The notes under the pieces are model-generated. The model did no database searches, had not been told where the DNA came from, and saw only the letters and a list, made by a program, of their open reading frames with translations. Positions 46,601 to 58,511 of a stretch of DNA of 64,000 bases are shown one piece after another (the first letter of the stretch is position 1; every line of letters starts with the position of its first letter). The position numbers and the translations under genes were made by a program. This DNA is from Halichoerus grypus (Eukaryota; Chordata; Mammalia; Carnivora; Phocidae), in the NCBI RefSeq assembly GCF_964656455.1, contig NC_135726.1, positions 23,323,168 to 23,387,167 on the forward strand, written 5' to 3'.

Positions 46601-46954
46601 TGACCATATAATCTGGTATTGGGTGACTATCTGGTGACCAGTGGGAACAGTTTCAGAAGTGTAGTGGTGGGGGATGGCTGAAAACAGGTGGAGAGACCTG
46701 ACTCAGAAAATGGAAGTAGAGGGTTCCTTCTAAAGTCTTATCTAAATTTAAAGGCAGAAAGATGAGTAGAGGCTAGAGAGCATCATCACTGACAACAAAT
46801 TGTTTCTGCTTCTAGAGAGTCATAGTCCAGAGGACAAGGCAATATTCCACAGGTTATCTCACAAGAAACAGACTATATGGAAGAAATATTTCCAATAGAA
46901 GCTGCATTCCTGTTTCCATTCATAATTCATTATTTTCCATCCTCTCTGTCCCAG

Positions 46955-47150
46955 ATCCGACAGCTTGAGAACCACTGTCCAAAGACAGTCACGAAAATAC
47001 TGGGAAATAAATCCGGAAATGGAATATGAAATAATCTTTTAACTTTTATTTAACTCGGCTTTTTCCCAGAAATGTTTGAGCATGTGGTCCTTTGCTTATG
47101 ACAACCCTGCCAACTAATGGTCTGGGAAACATTCTTTGAAAAACGTTAGT
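46955..47150. mobile_element. Possible nonautonomous hAT-like element
   Basis: CAGCTTGAGAACCACTGTCC at the left and GGGAAACATTCTTTGAAAAA at the right resemble the end wording of hAT-type MER elements. I could not verify terminal inverted repeats or an 8-bp target duplication by eye. Confidence 0.3.
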
Positions 47151-47489
47151 CTACATATAACAATAAATGATACCTTATGTAAACAGAAATTTGGCATGCA
47201 AAAGATGACAAAATGCTACTTAAATATTTATCCTCTTCCCTTATGTTTATTTTAATATATTCCAGTTGGAAAAAGTAAACACTTCCCATTGTAACAGTAA
47301 TGCTCAGAGCATTTACTATCTGAGTGTATATGAGTAATTGCTTCATATACTATCCTCCACTTGAGATTCACAAGCTAATTTGGCCACCATATTATGTTGT
47401 TATTTGTTTACCAGCTTGTATGTATTGTTACAGTTTAGTATCCTGTGGCACTAGTATTCTGTGGTGTATATTTGGGGGATTACAGTAGG

Positions 47490-47705
47490 AAATATCAAGT
47501 GCCTCCTATATAACCAACTCTATGCTAATCACTTTTCATGTCACAACTTATTTAATCCTTCTAAGAACACTGAGGTATATGCTATTATTATCCCTGTTTT
47601 GTGCCTGAAGAACTTCAGAGGTTAAATCATTTGTGCCATGCCAATTAAGTAGACTGGGTCCAGAGAGACCTGACTCAGAACTACGATTCTTTACCACCTC
47701 TTACG
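47490..47705 (-). mobile_element. MIR, minus strand
   Basis: AACTCTATGCTAATCACTTT, ATGTCACAACTTATTTAATC, CTTCTAAGAACACTGAGGTA and CAGAGGTTAAATCATTTGTG follow antisense MIR order. Confidence 0.8.
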
Positions 47706-49135
47706 TGTTCATCCTGATAGCAGCTGAAAAGTTGCTCAATAAATAGTAATTCCCAGAATAACTGATTTGCTCCATCATGGTCATTTTTTGCTCATTTTTA
47801 GCCTCATAAGAAAGTCAATTGGCTCAGACTTCTAACTGATACTTTATCGAGGACTGAGCATTATTACAAAATCATTTAGAAACTGTAGTTACAAAGAAAT
47901 CTTTGTAAAATGGGCTTCTCACTTGTCAAGAAATGACTTTGGATACAGTACACAGTTTTTATGGTTTTCTTAACTCTTTTGCATTACGTAAATTCAATTT
48001 CATATTTACAAAGTATTTCAGGCAATACTTTCTAAAATGAATATTACATATGTGGGCTTGTTAAAACCACTTGCCCTTCAGTTTTCTAGTTCCCCCCTAA
48101 AGAAAGCCATAACCTGTAGGAATGACTGCCTGTTGAGTTCTATGGCTGTGGAATTTCACAATAATCCTGTTATTCTTACTCCACAAGGTGTTTCTATGCA
48201 GTACACTGTACCAGAATATTATTCTTACAATGCAAAGTCCTATTAAAGTCAATGATGCATGTATCCATTTCATTTCAATGTGACTTTGTATAATAAAAAT
48301 AAAATGTAGTGAGGAGAATACATAATGAGTTCCCTGCCAAAACTGTTCAAAGTACAATTAAATAATTGAGGAAGTGAGAAATTACCTTAGTATAAAAGAT
48401 ATACCCACAAATAGATTACTGTTAATTTAGGGTATGCCCCAAATTATACACAATTGCTAAAGACTGTCTTCGTCCACAAAGCATCAAAATACCCACAGGG
48501 GTGATTAATAATGTTCCCCTTCTTGGAAGGAAAATGTCAAAACACACTACCAATTGCTCTTGTAGCACCTTGACAATTACTATGCACCCCTATGTGACAA
48601 AATCTATGGAATATGTGCATGAGCTGCATTTAATTTTTTTTAATACAATAGATTCTCCTTTACATTGTAATCAATAATATAGTAATTAAATGAGTATAGT
48701 TTTTAGTGGTTTCAGAATATTTTCCTCTTATTCCCAACTAATTTTTTTCTCTGATCACATAGAATGGAAAACATTTTAATATGAAAATTCATTTTTTCTA
48801 GACCTTCAGTTATTCCCAATGAACATGTTCTATTGAAAAAAACGTAGAATAGAAGAGCAGGGGGATATGATTTAATATGTCAAACAAAACAAATATTATA
48901 GACCGTTTGTAATATGGTATTAAAAACTGTTATGTGTTGAAATGCTAATTTTTGAAATGTGGTTTATTCCCCCTTTATTTATTAGGGGAAAAAATCTATC
49001 AAGTACCAGTTACATGTCCCATCCCATGATGTTCCACTAAGGAAACCCACTTTCTAGTGGGTTTCCTCCCACATTAAATTGCCTTCAACAATTCCATGAC
49101 ATTTTGTCATCCATTGATTATCTACTCAAATATCA
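47706..49135. other. Unique DNA, nothing recognised
   Basis: A 69-codon frame at 48037-48246 has no known domain. No repeat family recognised. Confidence 0.5.
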
Positions 49136-49139
49136 CATC

Positions 49140-49380
49140 ATTTGAAAGAACATGATCTTTGGGGTCAGAAAGGTTTGGATTATAACCCCAGCTCAGGCAT
49201 TTTCATGCTGCCTGATCTTATATAGTTTAATAACCTCTGAGCTTTATCATCCTCATAAGTACAAAAGTTGTTAATGTTTATCTCACAAGCTGTTTGTTGA
49301 GATATTGGTTAAAAGAGATGTATCTAAAGCAATTGTGCCACGCAGGACCTCAATATATATCAGTTGGCTTTCTTGTCTCC
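49140..49380 (+). mobile_element. MIR, plus strand
   Basis: GATCTTTGGGGTCAGAAAGG, ATTATAACCCCAGCTCAGGC, TGCCTGATCTTATATAGTTT and CTCACAAGCTGTTTGTTGAG follow MIR order. Confidence 0.8.
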
Positions 49381-49440
49381 AATTTGTAAATATTAAATAA
49401 ATCTGTTATACAGCACTTTCTCAGTGAAATAGTAAACGTG

Positions 49441-49565
49441 TTGACTTTCAGGATCATATATATATGAAGTTCTTGTACCACACACAAAAATATATGTTAA
49501 ATATATATATTTAATAATATATAAATTTATTATATAATATATATGTATAAATATATATATTTATG
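49441..49565. repeat. AT-rich low-complexity tract
   Basis: Alternating ATATAT/TATAA sequence with many self-complementary stretches, just upstream of the LTR. Confidence 0.8.
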
Positions 49566-49963
49566 TCTTATCATCTATCTTGCTGGATATCTTAGTTTCA
49601 GCTACTTCATCACTCTTGGATAGTGATGTCTATAGAACTACTAAAGCCTTGAAATTTCTTGAATGATAGGGGTGTCTCTTATTGTTCACAACAAGCACCT
49701 TTCAACCATACCTGAATCTGTGCTAATTACGTAACTCTGGGCCAATAGGGTTTGGTTACCAGAGGAAGCATCCACATGATTAAAGAGTTGGTCTTTTTGG
49801 CACCCCCACTGCTGACCTCCAGAGAGCAAAGAGGAGCTGGAGATTGACTCCAATCATCAATGGGAAATGCTTTAATCAGTCCTGTTTATGTCATGGAACA
49901 TCCATAAACACCTTGAATGACTGGATTATAGAGCTTCCAGGTTATAAACACATCCAAATTTTT

Positions 49964-50153
49964 TTTTTAAAGATTTTATTTATTTATTTGACAGAGAGAG
50001 AGCACAAGCAGGGGGAGTGGCAGGCAGAGGCAGAGGGAGAAGCAGGCTCCCCGCAGAGCAGGGGGAGCCTGATGTGGGGCTCGATCCCAGGACCCTGGGA
50101 TCATGACATGAGCTGAAGGCAGTCGCTTAACCGACTGAGCCACCCAGGCGCCT
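49964..50153 (-). mobile_element. CanSINE, minus strand, in ERVL LTR
   Basis: AAAGATTTTATTTATTTATT to GAGCCACCCAGGCGCCT. AACACATCCAAATTTTT before and AACACATCCAGATTTTT after are the target-site duplication from the LTR. Confidence 0.97.
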
Positions 50154-50171
50154 GAACACATCCAGATTTTT

Positions 50172-50387
50172 ATTTTTTTTTATTTTTTATTTTTTTTTTT
50201 TTTTAAGATTTTATTTATTTGCGAGAGAGAGAATGAGAGACAGAGAGCATGAGAGGGAGGAGGGTCAGAGGGAGAAGCAGACTCCCTGCCGAGCAGGGAG
50301 CCCGATGCGGGACTCGATCCCGGGACTCCAGGATCATGACCTGAGCCGAAGGCAGTCGCTTAACCAACTGAGCCACCCAGGCGCCCC
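50172..50387 (-). mobile_element. CanSINE, minus strand, beside the previous one
   Basis: Long T-rich tail, then AAGATTTTATTTATTTGCGA to GAGCCACCCAGGCGCCCC. CACATCCAGATTTTT is exactly duplicated at 50157-50171 and 50388-50402, so it landed in the duplicate made by its neighbour. Confidence 0.97.
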
Positions 50388-50829
50388 CACATCCAGATTT
50401 TTAAAGAGTGGCACACCCCAAGTTCCATGAAGATGGAACTTCCTGCACTTGGTCCCTTCTGGACCAACCCTATGTATCTCTTCAACTGAGTGTTGATTTA
50501 TATCTTTTGTAAAATCATGTATAATAAACCAGTAATAGAAAGTAAAGTATTTCCCTGAGTTCTGTGAGCCACTTTACCAAACTACTGAATCCAGGATGGG
50601 GGTCATGGGAACGTCCAATTTATAGCTAGTTGGTCAAAAGCACAGATGACAACAGGGGACTTGTGACTGATATCTAAAGTCAGCAGCAGTCCTGTGAGAC
50701 CAAGCCCTTAATCTGGGGGTCTGAACTAACTCCAGGTAGTTAATGTCAGGATGTAAGCCATCCTATTAGTGTCTGCCAAGAACTGGAAAATTGCTTGGTG
50801 TGTAAAAATTCACACGTTTGGTATCAAAA

Positions 50830-51282
50830 GTGAAGTACCAATGTAGAAGAAATCGTTTTTTCTTTTTTTTTCTCCTTTCGAATACTCTTTTTTTTCTCTC
50901 TATATATTCTGTCCTATGCCTTTCTTCATCCCACCAAAATCTTAGTAGTCTTTTAAAATGCAGATGACATACTACTACTTAGATGAAACCTTCAGTAATC
51001 TCCCACTAGGCTGTAACATTTCCTCCCTTTGAACTCAGAAACAAGTCAGTATAATAAAAGGAGTAGGTCAAATCTTAGATCTGAAAATAGATTGTGATCC
51101 CTTTCTTCTTGTAATTTACGATCTAGCTGGAACTCGGTATGTGTGGGGAGTGAGTGAAATAGATAAGCGTGTATGTGGTAGAACAAGATGTCTTCTGCAT
51201 CTGAAGCCCACCCATATATTCACAGAGTAAATACTCCGTAACTGTTAAGATTTAGAGATTTTACCTGGAATAGCCACTCTTA
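50830..51282. other. Unique DNA, nothing recognised
   Basis: T/C-rich run near 50850-50910. No gene seen. Confidence 0.5.
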
Positions 51283-53438
51283 AAGAGAACAAAGTTGGCC
51301 TCACATATCCTTATTTCAAATCTTACTGCAAAGTTAAAGTAATCAGACAGCACAGTGCTAGAATAAAGATAAACATATAGATCAATGGAATAGAATTGAG
51401 AGTCCAGAAATAAACCTTCATATTTATGGTCAATTGATTTTTAACAATGATGCTAAGACAATCTAATGGGGAGAAAATAAATAGTCTTTTCAACAGAGAG
51501 TGCTAGGACAACGAGCTATCCACATTAAAAAGAAAGAAGTTCTCGTACAACACACAAAAATTAATTTAAGATGGATCAGAGACATAAAGATAAAAGCTAA
51601 AACTATAAAATTATTAAAAGAAAACATAAGGATGAATTTTGTGATCTTGCTTAGGTAAAGCCTTCTTATGTACGACAAAATTACAAGTGACAAAAGAAAA
51701 AATATGGACTTCATCATAATTTGAAGCTTTTGTGCTTCAAAAGACACCATGAATAAAGTGAAAAGGTGACCCACAAAACATGAGAGAATATTTGCAAATC
51801 ATACATGTGAAAATGGTCTGGTGTTGAAATTATATTTAAAGAGCTTTTGCAACAAAAAGAAAACAACTTAATTTTAAAATAAGCAAAGGATGTAAATAGA
51901 CATTTCTCCAAAGAAGATATACAAGTGCCAACAAGTACATGAAAAGATGTTGAACGTCATTATTCATTAGGAAAATGCAAACCAAAACCACAAGATACCA
52001 CTTCACACCCACTAGGATGGCTATAAACAAAATGAAGGAAATTAATATACGTTGTAAAGGATGTGAAAGAATTGGAACCATCACACACTGCTTGTGGGAA
52101 TGCAGAATGGTGCAGCTACTGTGGAAAAGTGTTTGACAGTTCTTCAATAAACCAAACATAGAATTCTCCTGTGACTCAGCAATTCCATATATAGGCATAT
52201 AGCCAAAAAATATGAAAACTGGTGTTCAAATAAAAACTTGCACACAAATGTTTATAGCAGCACTATTCACCATAGCTGAAAGGTATAAACAACCTAAATG
52301 CCCGTAAGCTGATGAATGGATAAACAAAAACTGGTGTATCCCCACAATGGAATCTTATTCACCCATAAAAAGAGATGAAGAACTAATATATGCTTCAACA
52401 TGGATGAACATTGAAAATATTTTTCCAATTAAGAGAAGCCAATCTCAAAAGACGACCTATTGTACGATTTCATTTGTAAATCTATAAAGACAAAAATAGA
52501 TTAGTGGTTTTCAAGGCCTGAGGGGTGGAGAGGTCTTTAGGGGGAATGTGAGGTACAATGAGTAGGACAAACTTCACAGTCTGAGAGAATAGTTCCCTTA
52601 TGAGTCCTTACTTTAGGCCCCCGCTGGAAATTTGGAGGGTCTCAGGACCACTGTCACTTCAAAAAAGCAGGCTACAAGTTTGGAGGCTCCAACCATCACC
52701 CCCCCCCCAGTTTTGACAATTTGCTAAAATGAATCACAGAATTTGGAAACACTGTACTTATGATTATAGCTGCATTATAAGGAAGGGATATAAATTAGCA
52801 TCAGCCAAAGGAAGAGTTGCAAATGATCCAAATGTGGAGGTCTCCATCATCTTCTCCTTGGCTTCCTGGACAGCATTACCTCCTTCTGGCCATGGTAGGT
52901 GACAAGACTTAAAGGATATTTGAGTCTTATCAAGCAGGGAAACTCACTCAGGCCTTTGGTGCCTAAAGTTTCTATTAGGGCTTGACCACATGCTGCCTGC
53001 ATGGTTGATCTTCATTCTCCAGAGCCTCCTAAAGGTTTAGACTAGTACCTTTAGTATCTAGTTCTTCTAGAGGCTGGGACAGGTGTGGCACATCCCAAAT
53101 CCTTCATTATAAATCACACTGATAGGCTATTCAGTGATCAAAGTCTCCACACAAACAGATACTTCTGTCCTGCAGGACATTTTAGGGACCTAGAGATCAT
53201 CTTCCAGTAACTGAGGGCAATGGCCAGACCTCTTTTTGGGTAAAGTTAATTCTTCACTGTATGGGAAATGACTACTTATGGGTATAAGAATTTCTCTTCG
53301 AGATGATGAAAATGTACTTATATCAGCTTTAGCAATGGTTGCACAACTCTGTGAATATACTAAAAAACATGGAATTTTACACGTAATGGGTGAATTGTAT
53401 GTTATGGGAACTATATCTTAATGAAGCTGTTAAAAAAA
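51283..53438 (+). mobile_element. Old 5'-truncated L1, plus strand, split by an LTR
   Basis: ORF2 C-terminal third: GAACAAAGTTGGCCTCACAT, TAGATCAATGGAATAGAATT, GACAAAAGAAAAAATATGGA, CAAACCAAAACCACAAGATA, TTTATAGCAGCACTATTCAC. Then an LTR insertion, then the 3' end ATGGTTGCACAACTCTGTGA and TATATCTTAATGAAGCTGTT. Frames are broken. Confidence 0.9.
52555..53258 (-). mobile_element. LTR (ERVL-related) in old L1, minus strand
   Basis: About 700 bp with no L1 similarity sits between L1 segments that are adjacent in intact copies. On the minus strand it reads GAAGAATTAACTTTACCC, GACAGAAGTATCTGTTTGTG, GATTTATAATGAAGGATTTG, CAGTGTTTCCAAATTCTGTG and ends near CAAACTTCACAGTCTGAGAG complement, with a layout like the other ERVL-type LTRs here. 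The exact target duplication could not be fixed by eye and no subfamily is claimed. A run of ten C lies at 52699-52708. Confidence 0.7.
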
Positions 53439-53496
53439 AGATTAAGAAATTTTGGTGGAGTGGACTTATCTAAGTTGCTGACGGTGTTGCACTTTT

Positions 53497-53689
53497 TTTT
53501 TTTTTTAAAGATTTTATTTATTTGACAGAGAGAGACACAGCGAGAGGGAACACAAGCAGGGGGAGTGGGAGAGGGAGAAGCAGGCTTCCCGCTGAGCAGG
53601 GAGCCCGATGTGGGGCTCGATCCCAGGACCCTGGGATCATGACCTGAGCTGAAGGCAGACGCTTAACGACTGAGCCACCCAGGCGCCCC
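53497..53689 (-). mobile_element. CanSINE, minus strand
   Basis: Near-consensus. GGTGTTGCACTTTT (53483-53496) and GGTGCTGCACTTTT (53690-53703) are the target-site duplication. Confidence 0.97.
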
Positions 53690-53703
53690 GGTGCTGCACT
53701 TTT

Positions 53704-54425
53704 AAAGTTTGTATTACTCCAGTTTGCATTTTAAGTATTTAGGCTTCTATGTTCATCAGAAACTATCTGTAAATGCTTTCTTTTTGCAACTCCTAGGCTC
53801 AAAACGTAACTCCATTTCTTTACACACACACACAAAAAGATTTGCCAACTTTTTTTTCCTAATGCCCTTCTTTATCTAAGGACTGAGTAAGAGCTTCTCA
53901 TGGGGTCATGGATCCTAAAAACAAACAAACAAACAAACAACAATATTCATATTCCTTATGTTAAGAAACTTGTTTAAAGGTGATCTTGAGAGGTAGCACA
54001 GAGCGAACTCTGATAGATGGGAAACTCTTCAGCAAAGGAGTTTGTCAATGAGCCCTAAATTGAGGAAGAGAAGTTGAATTTTAAGTTCAATCATACCACA
54101 GTAGCTACTGCTAGAAGAACATAACCTGCTGGTTGGGAAAAAATGGGAGAAAAGGTAGGAGAGAGTGGGTGATGGGGAAGAGCCTCACATGGTCTAAAAT
54201 AGCCTTCCCCAGAGCAGACTATCTACAACTTCCTTCTAGGGAACCAGAGATAAATACAAAGTCTTAGAAATATAAATCTTCTCTTTTTGACTTGCACAAA
54301 TGTGACAATAATAGAAATAAACTGTTGGTGAGATTTCCCAGGGATGAGAAAGGACAGAATAACATCTAAATAGTATGCACCCTATGCCCTAAACAGAGCA
54401 GAGTGCAGAGACGGGGTGCCCAGAG
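53704..54425. other. Unique DNA, nothing recognised
   Basis: It contains a short (AAAC)n run at 53921-53941. No gene supported. Confidence 0.5.
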
Positions 54426-54429
54426 TTCC

Positions 54430-54630
54430 TGTTTAGTAGACTGATATGGGTATCACATGGCTGTGGTTTGGATCTTAGATGTTTCACTTTCAGTGTGACT
54501 TTGGGAAATTCACTGAATATTTCCGAGCCTTAGTTTCAACATCTGCAAATAAATAATAAAAGCACATATCTCAGATGCTTCATTAGGATAAAATGAAGTG
54601 AGATAACATATGAAATACATTTATCATCTT
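54430..54630 (+). mobile_element. MIR, plus strand
   Basis: GTGGTTTGGATCTTAGATGT, AGTGTGACTTTGGGAAATTC, CCTTAGTTTCAACATCTGCA and GAAGTGAGATAACATATGAA follow MIR order. Confidence 0.8.
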
Positions 54631-54859
54631 ATATCTATGTATCTATCTATCTATCTCTCTGGACATAATTGATACCCTCATTTACTATCATCTTAGCAAA
54701 ACCACCTCTTGTGATAATCTCCTTATTTTAGGTAGTAGCTTCATTTCACCAAAGGGTATGTATGGTAGGCATGAAAATTTGGAGAATTACACCACAGTAT
54801 GAAGACAAACAAAATAATTTAATCCCATTTATAAAACTTTCTAGATTTTAATATTTTTA

Positions 54860-55043
54860 AAAAATTTATTTGTCAGAGAGAGAGATGGAGGGAGCACAAG
54901 CAGGGGGAGCTGCAGGCAGAGGGAGAGGGAGAAGCAGACTCCCCACTGAGCAAGGAGCCCAATGCAGAGCTCCATCCTAGGACCCTGGGATCATGACCTG
55001 AACCAAAGGCAGGTGCTTAACCAACTGAGCCACCCAGGCGTCC
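54860..55043 (-). mobile_element. CanSINE, minus strand
   Basis: AAAATTTATTTGTCAGAGAG to GAGCCACCCAGGCGTCC. The 19-bp target CTAGATTTTAATATTTTTA is exactly duplicated at 54841-54859 and 55044-55062. Confidence 0.98.
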
Positions 55044-55062
55044 CTAGATTTTAATATTTTTA

Positions 55063-55985
55063 TATATGCGTTCAAAATCAAGCAAAAATTAAGATGTCCA
55101 TAATGACCATAGTTTTTCCACTTCAGATGACATTTACAGGTTCTTAACATGAAACAGGGAAAGGAGAAAGGAATGTTTTTTATAGTTCTTCATCTGGATT
55201 ATTCTGTAAAGTTTTTTTAGTAATCATAGAATTTGCATTCAGCACATACTGGATTAAGTCACTGTGGCATTTAATAAATAAAGAAAGCCAATCATACCAG
55301 AAATGTTTAGAGATGTTTTTGTAAGTTTGACTGTTGGATAATTCATTACAACAAAGACTAGTGAATGAGATTTTAATTATCTTCAGAAGAAAAATTTAAT
55401 CAAGATAAAAGCTCCATAAAATGTACTAATTTGACAGCTGATGACATAACCAATTAACTATTCAGAACAACATCTAGTGTTTTAGGTGAAATACTTTTAT
55501 CATCAAACAAAAGGTGATGTTGTGGTCTATTTATCCTAAGCATACAGTATATTTCAACAGTATACTAGGAAAGAAATAAGCTAAAAATGAGTCAATGTTA
55601 GTTCTGATTTCAGGACATTAAATTTTAAAGTGCCTTAGAATTGTTAAAATGGGAGGTTGAAAAGGTTGATAAAGCATTTAAATATTATGAATATATCAAT
55701 TAAATTTAATAGCTAAAGGAGGAAAATAATTTCTTCCCAGGTTATGTAAAAATACCAATGACACTGCTACAGAGTTATTTTGTGATCAAGGCAGAATGAC
55801 TGAATGCCTTGACGTTAGCTATTTGGACTAGTGCTACTACTGAATTTCATTTGTGTATTTATGATTTATTCCTAAAACAACTTGGGCCAACTACTGCACA
55901 TAAATCAATTGGTGAGATTTTATGGTATAAGTTTTTCTACAAAAGTGATATAATTCCTCTTTAAAATGGTTCCTGGGTAATTCCA
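55063..55985. other. Unique DNA with enhancer-like motif density
   Basis: No transposon recognised. 55240-55560 carries several TAAT cores, TTTGACAGCTGATGACATAA and CCAATTAACTATTC, the kind of homeodomain/TALE-site clustering seen in conserved noncoding elements. This is suggestive only. Confidence 0.3.
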
Positions 55986-55988
55986 TTT

Positions 55989-56131
55989 TGAAAAAGAAGG
56001 AAAAAAAAAAAAGGAAGGAAAGGAGGGAGGAAGGAAAAGGAGGGAGGGAGGGAGGGAGGGAGAGAGGGAGGGAGGGAAGGAAGGAAGGAAGGAAGGAAGG
56101 AAGGAAGGAAGGAAGGAAGGAAGGAAGGAAG
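55989..56131. repeat. (GGAA)n purine microsatellite
   Basis: AAAAAGAAGG opening, GGGAGGGAGG middle, then a long pure AAGG/GGAA run up to about 56131. The apparent reading frame is an artefact. Confidence 0.95.
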
Positions 56132-57035
56132 CTAGTTAGTAACTACTTAGTTTTTATAAGGATGTTTTAATAGAATTAAATGAAACTATTTGAGGGTGCG
56201 GGGCTTGAATGAATGAATGCTTTCTGAATATATATGCCTAATTGTTTACACCGGTACACATGCATGTGCATGCTAGGTTGAATCAGAAAATGGTCTCAAA
56301 AGCAGAAGCACAGTGGAGAGATACCATTAAGTCCCATATAGTGTTGGAACATAATGTCTTTGGTAGAAGCTATGTCTAATTTCCAATTTGTCAGCACTGC
56401 AGACTGAGTAGTCAGCTGAAGACAAAGACCACACATGCTCAGCAAATATGCATCAAAGACAGAAGAAATGAGTTAGAGAAGGAAAATATTTTAGTGAGTT
56501 CTTTTTACCCAAGCAGAACCACAGCTCTTTTAGGGCTTTTAAATTTCAGCTTTGATTGCAAAGCCCCAATTATTTTCCCTAAAGCCCCATGAGCTCTAAT
56601 TCAACAAAGCAAATTGAGTTATGGCATCACAGAATTTAACTATGAGGAAGAATGTTGCTCAGTGCCAATGTTGTCGTAACTTTGGAAATTGCTAGGGAAT
56701 TAGTGTCCGAGAAAAGGAACCTGTTCTAGATGGGGATGTGAATGGGTTTAAGTTATTACTTATACAAAATTTACATGTAAAATATATTCTTTATTTTCTC
56801 CTTTAGTATATAGTTGGCGCCAAACTGAATTTTTAAATCCATAGCATCTTATTAAATTCTCTGGCTTCTATAGATTAAGGGAGAGGAAAGGATCATCTGT
56901 CTGCCCTTGATTCCTACAGTAAGCATGTGCTGAAATCTTAGCACTCAGACCCAGAGCTAGAGGACATTTATCACATCCAGCACTCAGATACATGCACACG
57001 CATGTGTGCACCTGCGTAAACCACACCAATTCCCG
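56132..57035. other. Unique DNA, nothing recognised
   Basis: No gene or repeat family supported. Confidence 0.5.
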
Positions 57036-57039
57036 AGAA

Positions 57040-57180
57040 ACATTATCATTATTAATTTCATTTTTCCAAGAGGAAAACAGAGTTAGGCACATAGTTAAAT
57101 TTGCTTAAGGTCATATATTTGGAAGATATAAAAATGGGATTCAGAACCCTCGAAAGACTCAGCCACACAATCTGGATACC
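57040..57180 (-). mobile_element. MIR, minus strand
   Basis: ATTATTAATTTCATTTTTCC, AAGAGGAAAACAGAGTTAGG and GCTTAAGGTCATATATTTGG follow antisense MIR. Confidence 0.75.
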
Positions 57181-58085
57181 ACTTTCTCTGGCATAGGAAG
57201 AAGAGCATCAATAGCTAATTAAGGCCAAAGTATCAGATATACCACTTTGAGACCCTAGGGACCAGGATAAACAAGAGCAATTTTGAGGGTGACCAATGTG
57301 ACAAGATGGGTGGGAGATACAACACCCAGGTTTACAGACACCTCCCTCCTTGCATGTCAGCACACTCTCTTGGGTCGGGGGGAATGGATGAACAACTTTT
57401 GGCTCCTTCCTCTAGTCCTGGGTCTCAGTGCCAAGATTTGAGCACATGCTTACTCTAGAAATTAAGGGCAGACAGATAGTTCTTTCTTCTCCCTTCATCT
57501 GTAGAGGCCAAGGACTTTCCCCAACCTTAAGACTCATTTTCCACTACTAGCCTCAAACCTACATCTTCAAATATATATAACCATTCCAGAGTCACTTGTC
57601 TCAGCTTATTCTAACTCACTTTAGCTGCTGGAAGAAAAGTGGCAAAATGTTGTTATATAAGGAAGCATAAAAGCAAGAAGCATCATTTATATTGGGATTA
57701 ATTTTCATTAATACAACTGAAGAGAAATAAGAAGCCAAAAACATGTCCTTGTTTGTCAGTAGAATCTGTGCCCGCCCCCCCCCCCCGCCCCGTCTCCCTC
57801 TCTCTTCAAGCACACAGAGAAGGTCCATATATAGAATCAATTGCATTATCCACACCCCTCTGCTCACTGAGACAGCTCTATAGACCTCTATTATCTTGGA
57901 GGACTCTTAAAACCAAGTAAATTACAGTGGTGTAACTGAAATAATACAAGTTTGTTTTTATTTTTTAATTTGGCTTAAGACCCCCCCAAAGCAAACAAAG
58001 TTAGAAATCTATATGGAATTTTCTTTACCGTCTCATTATATCTTTAGGAAAATATGATCAGCATGTTTTTACGATCTTATCAACG
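57181..58085. other. Unique DNA with a C-run
   Basis: A run of about 14 C at 57776-57789 is visible. No gene or repeat family recognised. Confidence 0.5.
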
Positions 58086-58511
58086 AAAAAGTTGGCTGTC
58101 AGAGCCACTATCCCCACATTCAATCCCCTCCTTTCCGAAAGATTACGAGAATGGCAGATGGTGCCAAGTTGTGTGAAATATTTTCCCTTTATGGCATTCT
58201 CATTCTCTTTCATTCTTGTCCTCTTTGGCAGCCTTTCTCCAGCAGCTGCGTTGGCAATGGCGAGACAGCCTATCAAATACAGGGAGCTGATGAGTTTTCA
58301 GAACTTCCCTGTTAGGGTACTTAACACTGGCTTTGTACTCACCTACCTGTCTCTGAAGTTTATGAATGAACGTCCCTCCTTCCCTCATCAAAGCCCCTGG
58401 GAGAGTTCTAGTCTGGAAGGTGTTTTTTTGTCATGCAAATTGGTTCACAGACCTTGGGGCTATTTCTTTAATCACTGGGGGCAAAAAATAGGGACTCAGG
58501 CAAATGCTTGA
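58086..58511 (+). other. Open, GC-richer unique segment (no gene call)
   Basis: An ATG-to-stop frame of 139 codons (58092-58511) is the longest outside transposons. It contains a hydrophobic run FPFMAFSFSFILVLFG at about residues 31-46, but no domain I recognise. Overlapping open frames exist on the other strand. A pyrimidine tract with TTGGCAG at 58225-58231 and GGAAG/GTGTTT at 58415-58425 could be splice-like, but such pairs arise by chance. Conserved noncoding DNA or chance is more likely than an exon. Confidence 0.2.

Larger units (their letters stand above)
49600..50815 (+). mobile_element. ERVL-type LTR with two nested SINEs, plus strand
   Basis: TTGAAATTTCTTGAATGATA GGGGTGTCT, AAATGCTTTAATCAGTCCTG, ATAATAAACCAGTAATAG (poly(A) signal), TATTTCCCTGAGTTCTGTGA and GGGACTTGTGACTGATATCT match, in order, the LTR type also found antisense at 15.95-16.8 kb. 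Just after its end, 50817-50832 reads TTTGGTATCAAAAGTG, an eroded ERVL primer-binding site. The sequence beyond does not look viral, so almost all of the internal part is gone. The left end is unclear. Two CanSINEs (49964-50153 and 50172-50387) lie inside. Confidence 0.8.

Noticed and set aside
55988..56170. 60-codon KEGRKEGRKEGRK frame
   Set aside because: Translation of the GGAA microsatellite.
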